From Amoebophrya sp. AT5.2 (taxonomy: Eukaryota > Sar > Dinophyceae > Syndiniales > Amoebophryaceae): a stretch of 22,588 nucleotides of DNA. Below are positions 7,437 to 16,700 of this stretch, piece by piece (positions within the stretch are counted from its first letter, which is position 1; every line of letters begins with the position of its first letter). The stretch spans positions 1 through 22,588 of the forward strand of contig RXOD01004419.1 in assembly GCA_005223375.1 (NCBI GenBank). Reading direction: 5' to 3'. The translations under genes and the position numbers were made by a program. The notes under the pieces are model-generated. The model saw only the letters and a list, made by a program, of their open reading frames with translations. It had not been told where the DNA came from and made no database searches.

Positions 7437-8132
7437 GCTAGGAGGAGATGGCGCTGGCGGTGGGGAGGAACTATGTATCAGTTCGTTGTGAGAATCGGTT
7501 CTCATTCAGATAGGTCCGGAGAAAGTATCTTCCAGCGAGTAGATCTGTAGCTGGTGTGGCGCGGAAGAAGTGTATGATGATGTGGTGTCAGTGATTCTCG
7601 ACCTCGAGCTCAACGAATGTCGGATGATCAGGCCGCGCACACCTAATTAGTAGGAAGTCCTCGGCGCCTGCGCCTCGTGCACGCGGGAATTGGGAACGAG
7701 ACGCAGTGCAACTCTCTTTGTTTCGTACTTTTCTCAGATTGTCCTATTTTGACGTTGAAAGCCAGGGCTCAAAGAAATGGGTGTCGGCGACGTGCTGCTA
7801 GCGAAACTCCTACCTGGCGGGGCGTTGGGGCTGATCCGTTAAAGTAAAAAAAAAGAACACTTCAAGTAGATGCAAGTTGTACTAGGGGACTTGTCGGAGG
7901 TTCCCGTCGAGTATACGTATTTGCTAGTACCACAAATGATTAAAAAGCTTGACACATCATTGGACAGTTTCTTTGGACAATACGTAGCGCTTTAAATTTT
8001 AAGATCAAGAAGTCAGGACTACTGGAAGCTTAGCCTCGGTATATCGATAGCCGCGAAGCTGCAAACAATGGATCCTGATGAGGCGAGGGTAAATACCAAT
8101 TAATAGCTGAAACCTAGTGGTTTCGCAGCATC
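7437..8132. other. intergenic region, nothing clear
   Basis: Lower GC than the flanking genes. It has an A tract (about 7845-7855) and AT-rich palindromic words near 7995 (ttaaattttaa), but no open frame or repeat that I can support. It presumably holds the 3' end of the preceding gene and the promoter and leader of the next. Confidence 0.5.
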
Positions 8133-9428
8133 ATGATTGCGCCGCTGCTACTGGTTGTGCTTGATGCGGCGGTCATTCTCACTGCGGCGGGCCACCGGGA
8201 GAAGGATGGCGGCCAAGCAGGATGGCTGGACGAGATCGAGGCGTCTGCGGCATCCGATTCGGCAGACGCTGACGAACACCAGCACGTCGATCTTGGCGCC
8301 AGCATTGCCGCGAACGGGGACGAAGCACCTCCGCCAGAAGCTTTTCTCGCCCGCGAGCGCGAGCGGGATAGCGATCTCGTTGCAGAGGGGGAAGATCCCG
8401 ATCGAGGTCTCGATGCGAGCTGCAGCGAGGAGGAGGGGCGCGCAACCGGTGACGCCGCGTCGAGAAGCGAGCAAACGAGGACAGCCGCAACAAGCAGCCG
8501 CGAGCGGGAAAAAACAGCTGCTTTCGTGAGCACATTCTTCCAGGGCACGAAGCGCAAGAAGGCGCGCTCTTCTCGCAGGGGCGAGGCGAGGGCGAGGCAA
8601 GAGAAGAAAAGGACGGGGGCGTCGCCCGTTCCAATGACTCGTGGACCGATTCAGTTGACGCCGGCGGACATCGCGGCTGCCGGGTTGATTCCGCCTACTG
8701 TGCCTTCGGCGCCGATGACCAGACCACCAAAAAGAGAAGGTCAAGATGAGAGCGGCTTTACGGCCTGGCTCCAGAAGGCGTGGGCCGACTACAAGGCGTA
8801 CATCATTGCTGGCGGCGTTGTCCTGATCGTGGTGGTGCTCGGCCTGTTCGTCTGGTGCTGCGTCTGCTGCTGCCGCTCTGCGCAAAAAAAAAGTAGCGGG
8901 TTCGAGGGCTACGAGGGTGGGACGCATGAGCAGTATGCCGGAGGGTACGTCCACGCGTATGCCGGCCCCGTACCCGACTACGCCGAAGGCGAAGGCCCGC
9001 CCCCCTACCCCTGGAAGAGCAAGGCGAATGAGAAGACGGCCCACTACGCCGGCGCGTTCAAGGAGGAAGGCTTCTTTTACCGTTGGTTCGGCGGAAGCGG
9101 CGGCACCACCGACAAGGTTCGCGACGAGATCCAGAAGGACAAGCACGGGGTGCGGCACGAAACGGACCCGAGCAAGTACGGCTGGACCGCGGACCACCTG
9201 ACGAATCTGCACAATGCGAGGGAGAAGGGGAAACCGGACGACGGTCCCAACAAGGGCGTCGGCCATTTCCACGAATGGGGCAAAGAGTGGAGCGACAAGC
9301 CGAAGCGGAAAAAAAACGTGGACTGGGAGGACAACAACCCTTGTGGTTCCTGTTGTTGTTGTCCGAAGCGCGCGGAGTGGAATGCGTTCACCCCCTCGTT
9401 GGAACGCGTCTTCCCCGATCGGTCGTAG
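8133..9428 (+). CDS. signal-peptide single-TM protein with cysteine clusters
   Basis: Unrecognised family; 431 residues from ATG 8133. Residues 2-20 are a hydrophobic signal peptide (IAPLLLVVLDAAVILTAAG). The ectodomain (21-220) is acidic, then basic (KRKKARSSRRGEARARQEKKR), with a Pro/Thr-rich stretch near 165-200. A membrane segment spans about 223-247 (AYIIAGGVVLIVVVLGLFVW) and ends in WCCVCCCRS, a typical S-palmitoylation site. The cytosolic domain is rich in Tyr, Gly, Trp and charged residues (EGFFYRWFGGSGG, KYGWTADHL, HFHEWGKEW) with a second cluster CGSCCCCPK near the end. Gene order, topology and a GGVVxxVVVLGL-type segment recall the two preceding genes, but SFSFRKSxKV is absent, so common ancestry is only a possibility. 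No enzymatic motif was recognised. Confidence 0.85.
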   Translation: MIAPLLLVVLDAAVILTAAGHREKDGGQAGWLDEIEASAASDSADADEHQHVDLGASIAANGDEAPPPEAFLARERERDSDLVAEGEDPDRGLDASCSEEEGRATGDAASRSEQTRTAATSSREREKTAAFVSTFFQGTKRKKARSSRRGEARARQEKKRTGASPVPMTRGPIQLTPADIAAAGLIPPTVPSAPMTRPPKREGQDESGFTAWLQKAWADYKAYIIAGGVVLIVVVLGLFVWCCVCCCRSAQKKSSGFEGYEGGTHEQYAGGYVHAYAGPVPDYAEGEGPPPYPWKSKANEKTAHYAGAFKEEGFFYRWFGGSGGTTDKVRDEIQKDKHGVRHETDPSKYGWTADHLTNLHNAREKGKPDDGPNKGVGHFHEWGKEWSDKPKRKKNVDWEDNNPCGSCCCCPKRAEWNAFTPSLERVFPDRS

Positions 9429-10260
9429 GCTATGCGGGAACCGATCTGCTTTTACCACGACCTAGGTAGGTAGAAAGCTAGAAAGAAATGGATCAACTAT
9501 AAGTACATCAACCTGTACAGAGATTGGAGAGTAGTACTGCCCGCACGGTGACCGTGCGAAAACATCATACCCAGAGCGGTTGGTAAAAAGGGGGATTGAG
9601 GTCGTGTCGCGAACGCGGCCTGATGAGGCAGCCGCGAGCGGTGGTGGGGCCAGTAACGATTTACAGTGGAGGACATCGAATGAGTTCGGTGATGAACAAC
9701 AATGTCGCCGATTCAAACCCATGTACTTATGCTGGTCCGTGCAAAATCGACGGGAATGACGATAACGCATAAACATCAATATGCGGGCTGAGAAAATGAT
9801 ATCGGTTTCGTTGGACTTGGAAGCTTCTGTCTGAGTAAAAGTGCGTGGAGTGGTCGCCTTCGGTTCGTTTTTGCCGTTTCTATCCAACGAATTTGCTCGT
9901 GCACCATCCTTACATCCGTCCGCAGGCGCAAATCGGAATTTTTCGTGCGATGGCAAACAAGTACCTGTACCTGTCTCGATTCATAGGATACTTTCCGTGC
10001 TGACAGGCCCTCCTGCTCTCAAAAGTCTCACTTCAAAGACAAAGCAGATTGACTTTTCCTTCAAACAGGCCCCCTTTTTGCTGGATTCTAGCCCCCAGCA
10101 CACTTACACAATTTTTGCAGTTCACTTTCTTTCACCGCCCGCGCGTACGTTTCAGGTCACACTTCCGCAAGCTACTGTTCGTCCTTGTCACTCAGTTCGC
10201 ATTTCGAAGTCTAGATCGAGAAAAGCTCGGTTTTTCTGTAATCCTGAACTACCTGATCCA
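9429..10260. other. intergenic region and leader of the first ankyrin gene
   Basis: No gene supported. The frame of the next gene is open for 140 codons before its ATG (GTG at 9841), but the composition there is pyrimidine-rich with weak third-position bias, and the MGGACGSK start argues this is leader. A 5' UTR intron is possible (ttttgcag near 10120). Confidence 0.5.
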
Positions 10261-11271
10261 ATGGGTGGCGCCTGCGGCAGCAAGCACGCGGCTACCGGCG
10301 TGACGTCGCCCGAGCCCGCCGCGCCCGGCGGTGCGACCGCCGACGGCGATGGCAGTAAGCTTCCCACGATTACCGTGACCCCGCCCCAGCCGACCCCGCC
10401 CAACTCCACCGCCGCCGTCGTGAAGCAGGAGGCGCTCGCGCAGCAGGAGAAGGCCGCGCGGGAAGAGCAGGAGCAGGCGCTGAGCGAGGACCTGGTCGCG
10501 GCTCTCCAAAAGTTTCACTCGGCGCTGCGCTGGGGCAAGCCGGTGGAGGACCTGGAGGCCCTCTTCTTGCCCGAGCTTCTGAACGCCGCGGACCCAAAAA
10601 ACGGCAACCGCGGGATCCACATCGCGGCACAAAACGGACACCTCGCGATCACCAAGTGGCTCGTGGCAGAGAAAAACTGCAACGTCAACGCACAAAACAA
10701 AAAAGGACAAACCGCACTCCACATGTACTGTTTATGGTTGGATACATATATTTTTGCCCGAAATTTATGCTCTAGCTTGTTCCACTAAGGACTGCCATTT
10801 ACGGTCACGAATTTGGGTGGACTGGATTCCTCGAACCACATGAGTTGTAGCCGTAGGTAAACTAATTTTCGTGTTTCACTTTCATCGGCACATGCATTTG
10901 CATCCCATCGATCTCTCACAACGCATCCCATCGTTCGCAGGTCCGTTGAGTACGACTGCTACCACCAGAACGTGTTTCTGCTGGCCCACGGCGCCGACGT
11001 GGAAAAGGAAAACGCCGACGGCCACCCCGCACTGTTGGGGATCGACGGGAAAAAGACGGGGATGGACGCCTGGGACTCGCCTGTGAATCTGTTGAAGTCG
11101 GTTTCCAACGAGGAGGAGATGCGCGCCGCGTTTGAGGCGCTGGAGCAGGCGGCCGCAGACGGGGAGGTTATTGACAAGGCGATGCTGGCACAGACGGGCA
11201 TGAAGAAGAAGAAAGAGCACAAAGACTGGTGGGACGCGAAAGGGTTCATGGGAATCATATCCAAGTTCTAG
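10261..11271 (+). CDS. N-myristoylated-type ankyrin-repeat protein (one intron)
   Basis: Join 10261-10724 and 10941-11271 gives 264 residues. The ATG at 10261 is chosen because it yields MGGACGSK: Gly2 and Ser/Lys for N-myristoylation and Cys5 for palmitoylation, which would hold the protein on a membrane. A Pro/Thr-rich linker and a charged helix (KQEALAQQEKAAREEQEQAL) follow. The conserved core starts at ALQKFHSALRWGKPVEDLEAL and has two ankyrin repeats (about 114-146, IHIAAQNGHLAITKWLV; and 147-180, GQTALHM-SVEYD) then GHPALLGIDG. The C-terminus ends WDAKGFMGIISKF. This core belongs to a small two-ankyrin family common in dinoflagellates and other algae; its function is not known and ankyrin repeats suggest protein binding. 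The gene at 12224 is a clear paralogue lacking the lipid anchor and linker. Confidence 0.9.
10725..10940 (+). other. GT-AG intron, 216 nt
   Basis: Donor AT|GTACTG at 10725 (phase 2) and acceptor TTCGCAG at 10940. Joining gives CAC ATG TCC GTT (ALHM-SVEYD). The paralogue's intron lies at the same codon and phase with the same donor hexamer. Unspliced, the frame leaves the family and stops at 10786-10788. Confidence 0.9.
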
Positions 11272-12223
11272 TAGTAACCTCCTCCGCACCAGCTTTGGCT
11301 CTAAGCTCGATTCTTTGTGATGTAGTAAGTTGTAGCTTCTTCGTCGATCAACACCTAGAGCAGGCACAAGCTATAGAAGATTGTTAGCTATCGACGCCTC
11401 GTCTCTCCCATATCGGTCAGTGTACGATTCAAATACAATATGAATGTCCACGGTTTTCCCGCACTACAGCGGTAATTTTTTTCAATGTCGATGTGTAGAA
11501 TTTAATTGTAACGACGGGATGAAGATCGGTAGGTAGTGGTAGAACCACTCCTGTACAAGTCCACAGACTGTTGAGCTACAGAACACGTACTTACATTCTT
11601 TCATAGTATGTGCCGCTTCGCGCGTTCCATTTGTTTTGCAACCTTTTTTGAATAAGTACTAAAGCCATGCAAGTTTCTTTTTTTGTTGTCGCGCAGTCTC
11701 GCGTGCCTCCTGAAAATCTACACTATGAGATGGAGCTGGAAAGAATCGATAGACATAGAAGCAAGTGGGGGTATTGATATTGTCCATCTGTTTTCGATAG
11801 TATGTTGCTGTTCGTGGAGCCGGATGACTTGCTCGGTTGATTGTTGTTTTCTGTCCGCCGACGACGGTGTCTGTGCTCATTTTTTTCCTCATGCTGGTCG
11901 TCTAGACGGCTTTTCCGCTCTCTGCCGTGAGTCTAAGGTCCTGCCCTTCTAGAAGATGAAGCTGGTTTAAGTTTTCTCATTCTCTTCCCCCCCCTCTCGA
12001 AAGCCATGCTGCAGATGCAGACACTTTCACCCCAAGCAAACGAAAAACGCTACTGCAAACCAATGCTGTCCCAGGGTCACATCCTTGTACACCCGCTCAT
12101 ACATAGTAGTAATCAGTAGACACGACTACGAGCACGAGCACGAGCCTCCTACTCCTATTTTTCGTTCCCCCTTTAGAATTTCTCTACTTTTCGCTCGGCT
12201 TTTTCACCAAACAATAGCTGAAA
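11272..12223. other. intergenic region between the ankyrin paralogues
   Basis: No gene supported. It is AT-richer than the genes. A small hairpin (AGTGGT 11535-11540, ACCACT 11544-11549) is present. A 90-codon frame at 11683-11952 lacks an ATG start and has no coding bias. The last 40 nt before ATG 12224 are pyrimidine-rich, as expected of a leader. Confidence 0.5.
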
Positions 12224-12997
12224 ATGTCGGACGGGCTACAGAAGTTTCACTCCGCGGTGCGGTGGGGGAAGCCCGTCGCCGAGATCGAGGCGCTGGTGGG
12301 CGCCGATCCCTCCGTTGTGAACGGTGAGGACGAGAAGAACGGCAATTCCGCGATCCACATTGCGGCGCAAAACGGGCACATCGAGCTCACCAAATACCTG
12401 CAGTCCAAGGGCGCGAACCTCAACGCACAGAACAAAAAGGGACAAACTGCTCTGCACATGTACTGTCTGAGTAGACTAAAGTTGTATCTATACTGCTTCG
12501 GTCACGGTCTAGTCTCCGTTGATTCCCCATCGCCCTCGTATTCTCGTACGGGGCCGCTAAGGCGGCAGCCAAGTCTATGGCTTTGTATCTATACTGCTAC
12601 TGGTTCTTTTGGTACGGATTCTAGACATGATTTGAATTGATGCTGAAGTTGATCCAACTTGGACCCCAACAGGTCTGTTGAGTACGATTTCACCGCGCAG
12701 ACCGAGTTTTTGCTCGCCTCTGGCGCGGACAAGGACCTGAAGAACGGCGACGGGCATCCGGCGATTTTGGGCATCGACGGCGGCAAGACCGGGGCGGACG
12801 CCTGGGACGCGCCCATCAAGCGGCTGAAAGCCGTCACCGACGAGAAAAGCATGAAGGAAGCATTCATGCTTTTGGAGCAGGCGAAGGCGGAGGACATCGA
12901 CAAGGCCGTGCTGGCGCAGGCCGGCATGAAGCTGAAAAAAGAGTTCGCTGCCTTTTGGGACCACAAGGCCTTCATGGCCATCGTGCAGAAATTCTGA
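12224..12997 (+). CDS. two-ankyrin protein, cytosolic paralogue (one intron)
   Basis: Join 12224-12459 and 12673-12997 gives 186 residues starting MSDGLQKFHSAVRWGKPVAE. Two ankyrin repeats follow: about 40-72 (NSAIHIAAQNGHIELTKYL) and 73-105 (GQTALHM-SVEYDF, FLLASGADKDLKNGDGHPAI). The C-terminal half has GIDGGKTGADAWDAP, a helical stretch (MKEAFMLLEQAKAEDIDKAV) and WDHKAFMAIVQKF. Length and motifs are those of the compact dinoflagellate/algal two-ankyrin family, so this copy looks like the ancestral form and the gene at 10261 like a derivative with an added N-terminus. No targeting signal is seen; cytosolic location is inferred. ATG 12224 lies in a clean context right after an A-rich leader. 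The biochemical role is not established. Confidence 0.92.
12460..12672 (+). other. GT-AG intron, 213 nt
   Basis: Donor AT|GTACTG at 12460 (phase 2) and acceptor CCCCAACAG at 12672. Joining gives ALHM-SVEYD, exactly as in the paralogue; lengths are close (213 and 216 nt), but the intron bodies are not alignable by eye beyond the first few bases. Confidence 0.92.
12482..12598 (+). repeat. 16-bp direct repeat inside the intron
   Basis: TTGTATCTATACTGCT occurs at 12482-12497 and again at 12583-12598, 101 nt apart, both inside the intron of the cytosolic ankyrin gene. Confidence 0.85.
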
Positions 12998-13720
12998 ACC
13001 ACCGATTATTTTGTGGATAGAAGGACTGTAATAATCTGCATCGGTTTCATCTCTGTCTCAGACAAGATTATATCGTACACGTTTTGCTAATATCACAGTT
13101 GTTTTTGATCCTGATGTCACTCGTAGAGTCACTGTAAAGTTGCTGTTGCTGAACACGGACGATAATCACGGAAAAATGCTAGTATGGGGACCTCACCGCC
13201 CCTTTCGAGCGGGACGTGCTTTACCGCATAAAAGTTTTGAACAGGCATAATGCGGGAAACCAACAAAGCGGCTGCATTTCTGGCTGAAAATTTAAACCTC
13301 CATGGAAGCAGAATTTATAAGTTTTGCACGTCGTGTCGGCAAAGGAGCTGATATGAAATGGAAAATGGATGAGTGTTTCGGATGGTGCGGTGGTGCGCGA
13401 CGAGATGCTTTCTTCGGCTTTCATGAAACCGCAATAATCGAGGATCCGCCGACGTGATGTTGCAAGTAGTGGTGTCCACAATTTGTTCTATATCGCTCCC
13501 TTCGCAGGAAGATGCAGGTGTAGAAGACAGGTTCCTTTGAGATGCAGGTGTAGAACAACACAGGATCCTTGGAGAGGACTCGCTTCTTCTGAGTTTGCCG
13601 GATGCAGCGATAGCCAATGCGCACGGCTTGCACACTAGTTCTTACCGGGCATAATTTTACAGATCTAGTTGCGCCCTTATCGACCGCTACGCCTTCGCCA
13701 AAGGCCATCGACAGCAAGCC
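12998..13720. other. intergenic region before the TAPT1 gene
   Basis: No gene supported. It contains a short tandem duplication (13510-13573, listed separately). The TAPT1 frame is open for about 22 codons before its ATG, without another ATG. Confidence 0.5.
13510..13573 (+). repeat. degenerate tandem repeat, about 30-nt unit
   Basis: AGATGCAGGTGTAGAA is repeated at 13510-13525 and 13540-13555, each followed by a related stretch (gacaggttcctttg versus caacacaggatccttgg). It lies about 150-210 nt before the TAPT1 ATG. Confidence 0.75.
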
Positions 13721-16700
13721 ATGAATCCCCCGCATGAATCCGCCTCGTCCAGCTCGTCGTCGGGCCAGCACCAGCAGGGAGCCCGTCCTCGCGATCGTGG
13801 CCAGCAGGGCCAGCAGGCGCAGCGGAACCAGAGGCGCGACGAACAGGGTCAGCGCAGGCTGCACCGCCACCTGCGGCAAGCCGAGATGCCCCCCGAGGAC
13901 GGCGATGATGCGGACGAAGCTTACTATTCCGAGCCGGAGGAGCTCGCGCGGAGTCGCACCGCCAGCGGGCGAACGCGCACGTGGACGGACACTACGGAGC
14001 CGCAGCTAACGACAGGCGGCGGGGGCAGCGGGCCGTCCAGCGCGAGAATAAAAATTGTGCTGGACGGCTCGCTGCCTGAGCGAGCCGCTTCAACGCTGGG
14101 AACAAGAAACGAGGATGGGGCTGAAATCGATACTCCTCCGCCAGGCGGAGAAGGTCCGCCGTCGCCCGAGTTGCGACCGCCGCCCGGCGCTTTTGTGCCG
14201 GGCGAATCCCCGGGCTATAGCGGGACTGCATCCTCCCCGGACCGAGATTTCTCGCTGCCGAGTGGCTCGCCCGGCGCGAGCGTCGACATGGCTGCACTAG
14301 ACCCAGCGATGGTGGATGTCGACCATCATTTGCTGCGAATGCAGACCATCAACGAATCTCCACCTCCGGGTCCGGTGCGACATGTTCATCCAGGAACTAA
14401 TGCCCCTGCAGCTCCGCCGAATGCTCATGCACAAGCCAGCGGTACTAGCTCAGGATCCTCCTCTTCCGGCGAAGACGAACGGGAAGCGGATATGGTCGCG
14501 AACGAGGAGCGCGGGATGACACACCAGCAGAGAGACGACCACATGCTGGACGAAATTGATAATTCCTCAGCAACCTCGGGCACGAGCGACGACCTCTTCG
14601 GCACAGGGCGGTGGTTGGAATCCGCGGACGACAATCCGGCCGCTTTTCTGGACGCGGTGGGCGGTCTGCCGCGACCGAACAGCCGGAGCCTCGCGCGGAT
14701 CTTCGGGCGGGAAGTAGACTCACTGGCCACCGACGGGACACAGCGGAACACAGGCGGTTCGATCGGAAGCGTCGGACTGGTTGTACAAGGCGACGGCAGG
14801 AGGGATGAAGATGTACCGTCTTCAAGCGCGGCGAGCTCGGCCGGGGTCGACGTCGAAGCGGGAGCTTTACCAAGCAGTGGGAGGAGCGACACTCTGGATC
14901 CGGACGCGGAGCCACCGCGGGGGCAGGTGGTCGTACCCGGTGGGGGGGAAGTCACAGTGATTTCCGAAAACGAGGTCACGTTTGGCGGCGCACAACGCAG
15001 CGCGTTGATGGGACCATCAAGTCGGGGGAGCGAACATGTTGGGACCACCACCAGCGCAGGAGTAGATCCGGTACGGCAAGAGCAACACCCGGACCTGACA
15101 CCACCGAAGACCCCACATGGACCGCTCGGCGGCTGGATTTCGGGGGATCAACCGCAACTCGGATCGACCCCGCTGATGGAAACAACGCCCGTGGACCCGG
15201 GCAGCCGCACCTATTTCACCGCAGTGATCGGGGAGAAGCCCTTGAAACGGCACGACAGCGACGGCGTTGCGATTCCGACAAATTTCACGCCTCTCGGTGG
15301 TCTTGAGCAGCAACAGCCATCGAATTCGCTGGAACAACAGCGGCGCCACGAAGTAGACGAGGCGTCGAGCTTGAATGGCTCTGAGGAGTATTTGCAACCG
15401 TCAGAGAAGCAGCGGCGCCTGGGGGCGGCCACGCCCCCAAAAAAGCTCCTGATGATGTCGCAGGAAACGGCGGAGCGCTTGTCGACGGAAAGTGTAGTTG
15501 ACCAACACGGCGGAGTGCTTAATGCTGGTGGCGCCTCGAGCTCGAGCAGCAGCGCGCCCAGAAGATTAGTGCCGCCCATCGGGCCGCCACTTGGCGGGGT
15601 GGAAGTTGAGCACGGTCGAGTGCAACAGGATCCTGTGCAAATGCCGACGCATTATAGACAGCAGCGGTCCTCGTCCACCACCGGCGCAGGAGCCCTGACC
15701 AGAGATACACGCGCCGGCAGCAGTGAGAGTTATGCGTCCACGGTCCCACCGCGCGGACCATTTCCGGGACAGAGCAAGGTGCAGTTGCACCCGCAACAAA
15801 TCTTGCCAACCAGCACCGCTTCTGCCGGAACGGCCGCAAGCAGTCCCCTAGTACAGTACGCGACGCTTTCCCTGAACAATCAGCAGCACTTCCTTGTGCC
15901 CGTGGAGAAAATCAACGACTTTAGCTACTCGGCAAGGTACAGCCCCTTGCTGGACAGTGGAGGGGGGGGCATAGAGCCACTAACGACGAAGCAGCTGTCT
16001 GCCTCTTCGACGGCTAGTCGGAGGCGGCCGTGGCCACTGCTCGCCGTGAATTCCCCGCTGCCGAGCCCCAAGGCCGGCGCGCCGGGCCATTCGGTTGACT
16101 TCTTGCTGCCACCAGCAGCGGAGCAGCAACCGCATCAGGGGGGGGACGATCTGGATTCGCGGGGAAAAAGCAGCGTGCGATTTCGGGGGAAGACGACGGT
16201 TGCAGGAGGCGGCGCAGCCGGTTTCGGAGATGTTTCTCCGCCTGGAGGAGCCGCGACGGCAGCAGGTGCTGCACCCCTGCAACCGCTCCCTCCTCCACAG
16301 CAGCCCCTGCAACCGCTCCCCCACAAATCCTTTCTGCAGGGACACGTCCCGTTCGCGTACTGGCTTTCGCGAGAGATCAGCGGCGAATCGGACGGGCCGT
16401 CGGCCTACTACAAGTACAGTCGGGCACTGCACCTGGAGGATCTGATGCGAACGCCCTGGCGGCTCGAAAAAACCCTTTTGTTCGGCATGTTGCTATGCTT
16501 CGACGCCTTGCTGCACGAGCTTACGTTTATGCCGATCAACGTTTTGAGGCGCTTGCTACGCATAGAGCTGTGCGGGAGTGGGAGTTCTGCGGCCGACGAG
16601 GACGAGGAATACAGTCCCGAGGGGGCAAGAATGGGAACTTCTACTGCACTCGGAGGTTCATCGCTACCAGCGGACACGACGGTAGACCAGTCTGCGGACA

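Noticed and set aside
8148..9458. 436-codon minus-strand open frame opposite the cysteine-cluster membrane protein
   Set aside because: Antisense shadow; the + frame has the signal peptide, membrane segment and natural composition.
11292..11305. CTTTGGCTCTAAG resembling the 3' end of the dinoflagellate spliced leader
   Set aside because: One extra base, only about a dozen matching positions, and it lies just after a stop codon, not ahead of a gene; chance is enough to explain it.
8102..12223. AATAGCTGAAA shared by the leaders at 8102-8112 and 12213-12223
   Set aside because: An 11-mer is expected to recur by chance many times in 22 kb.
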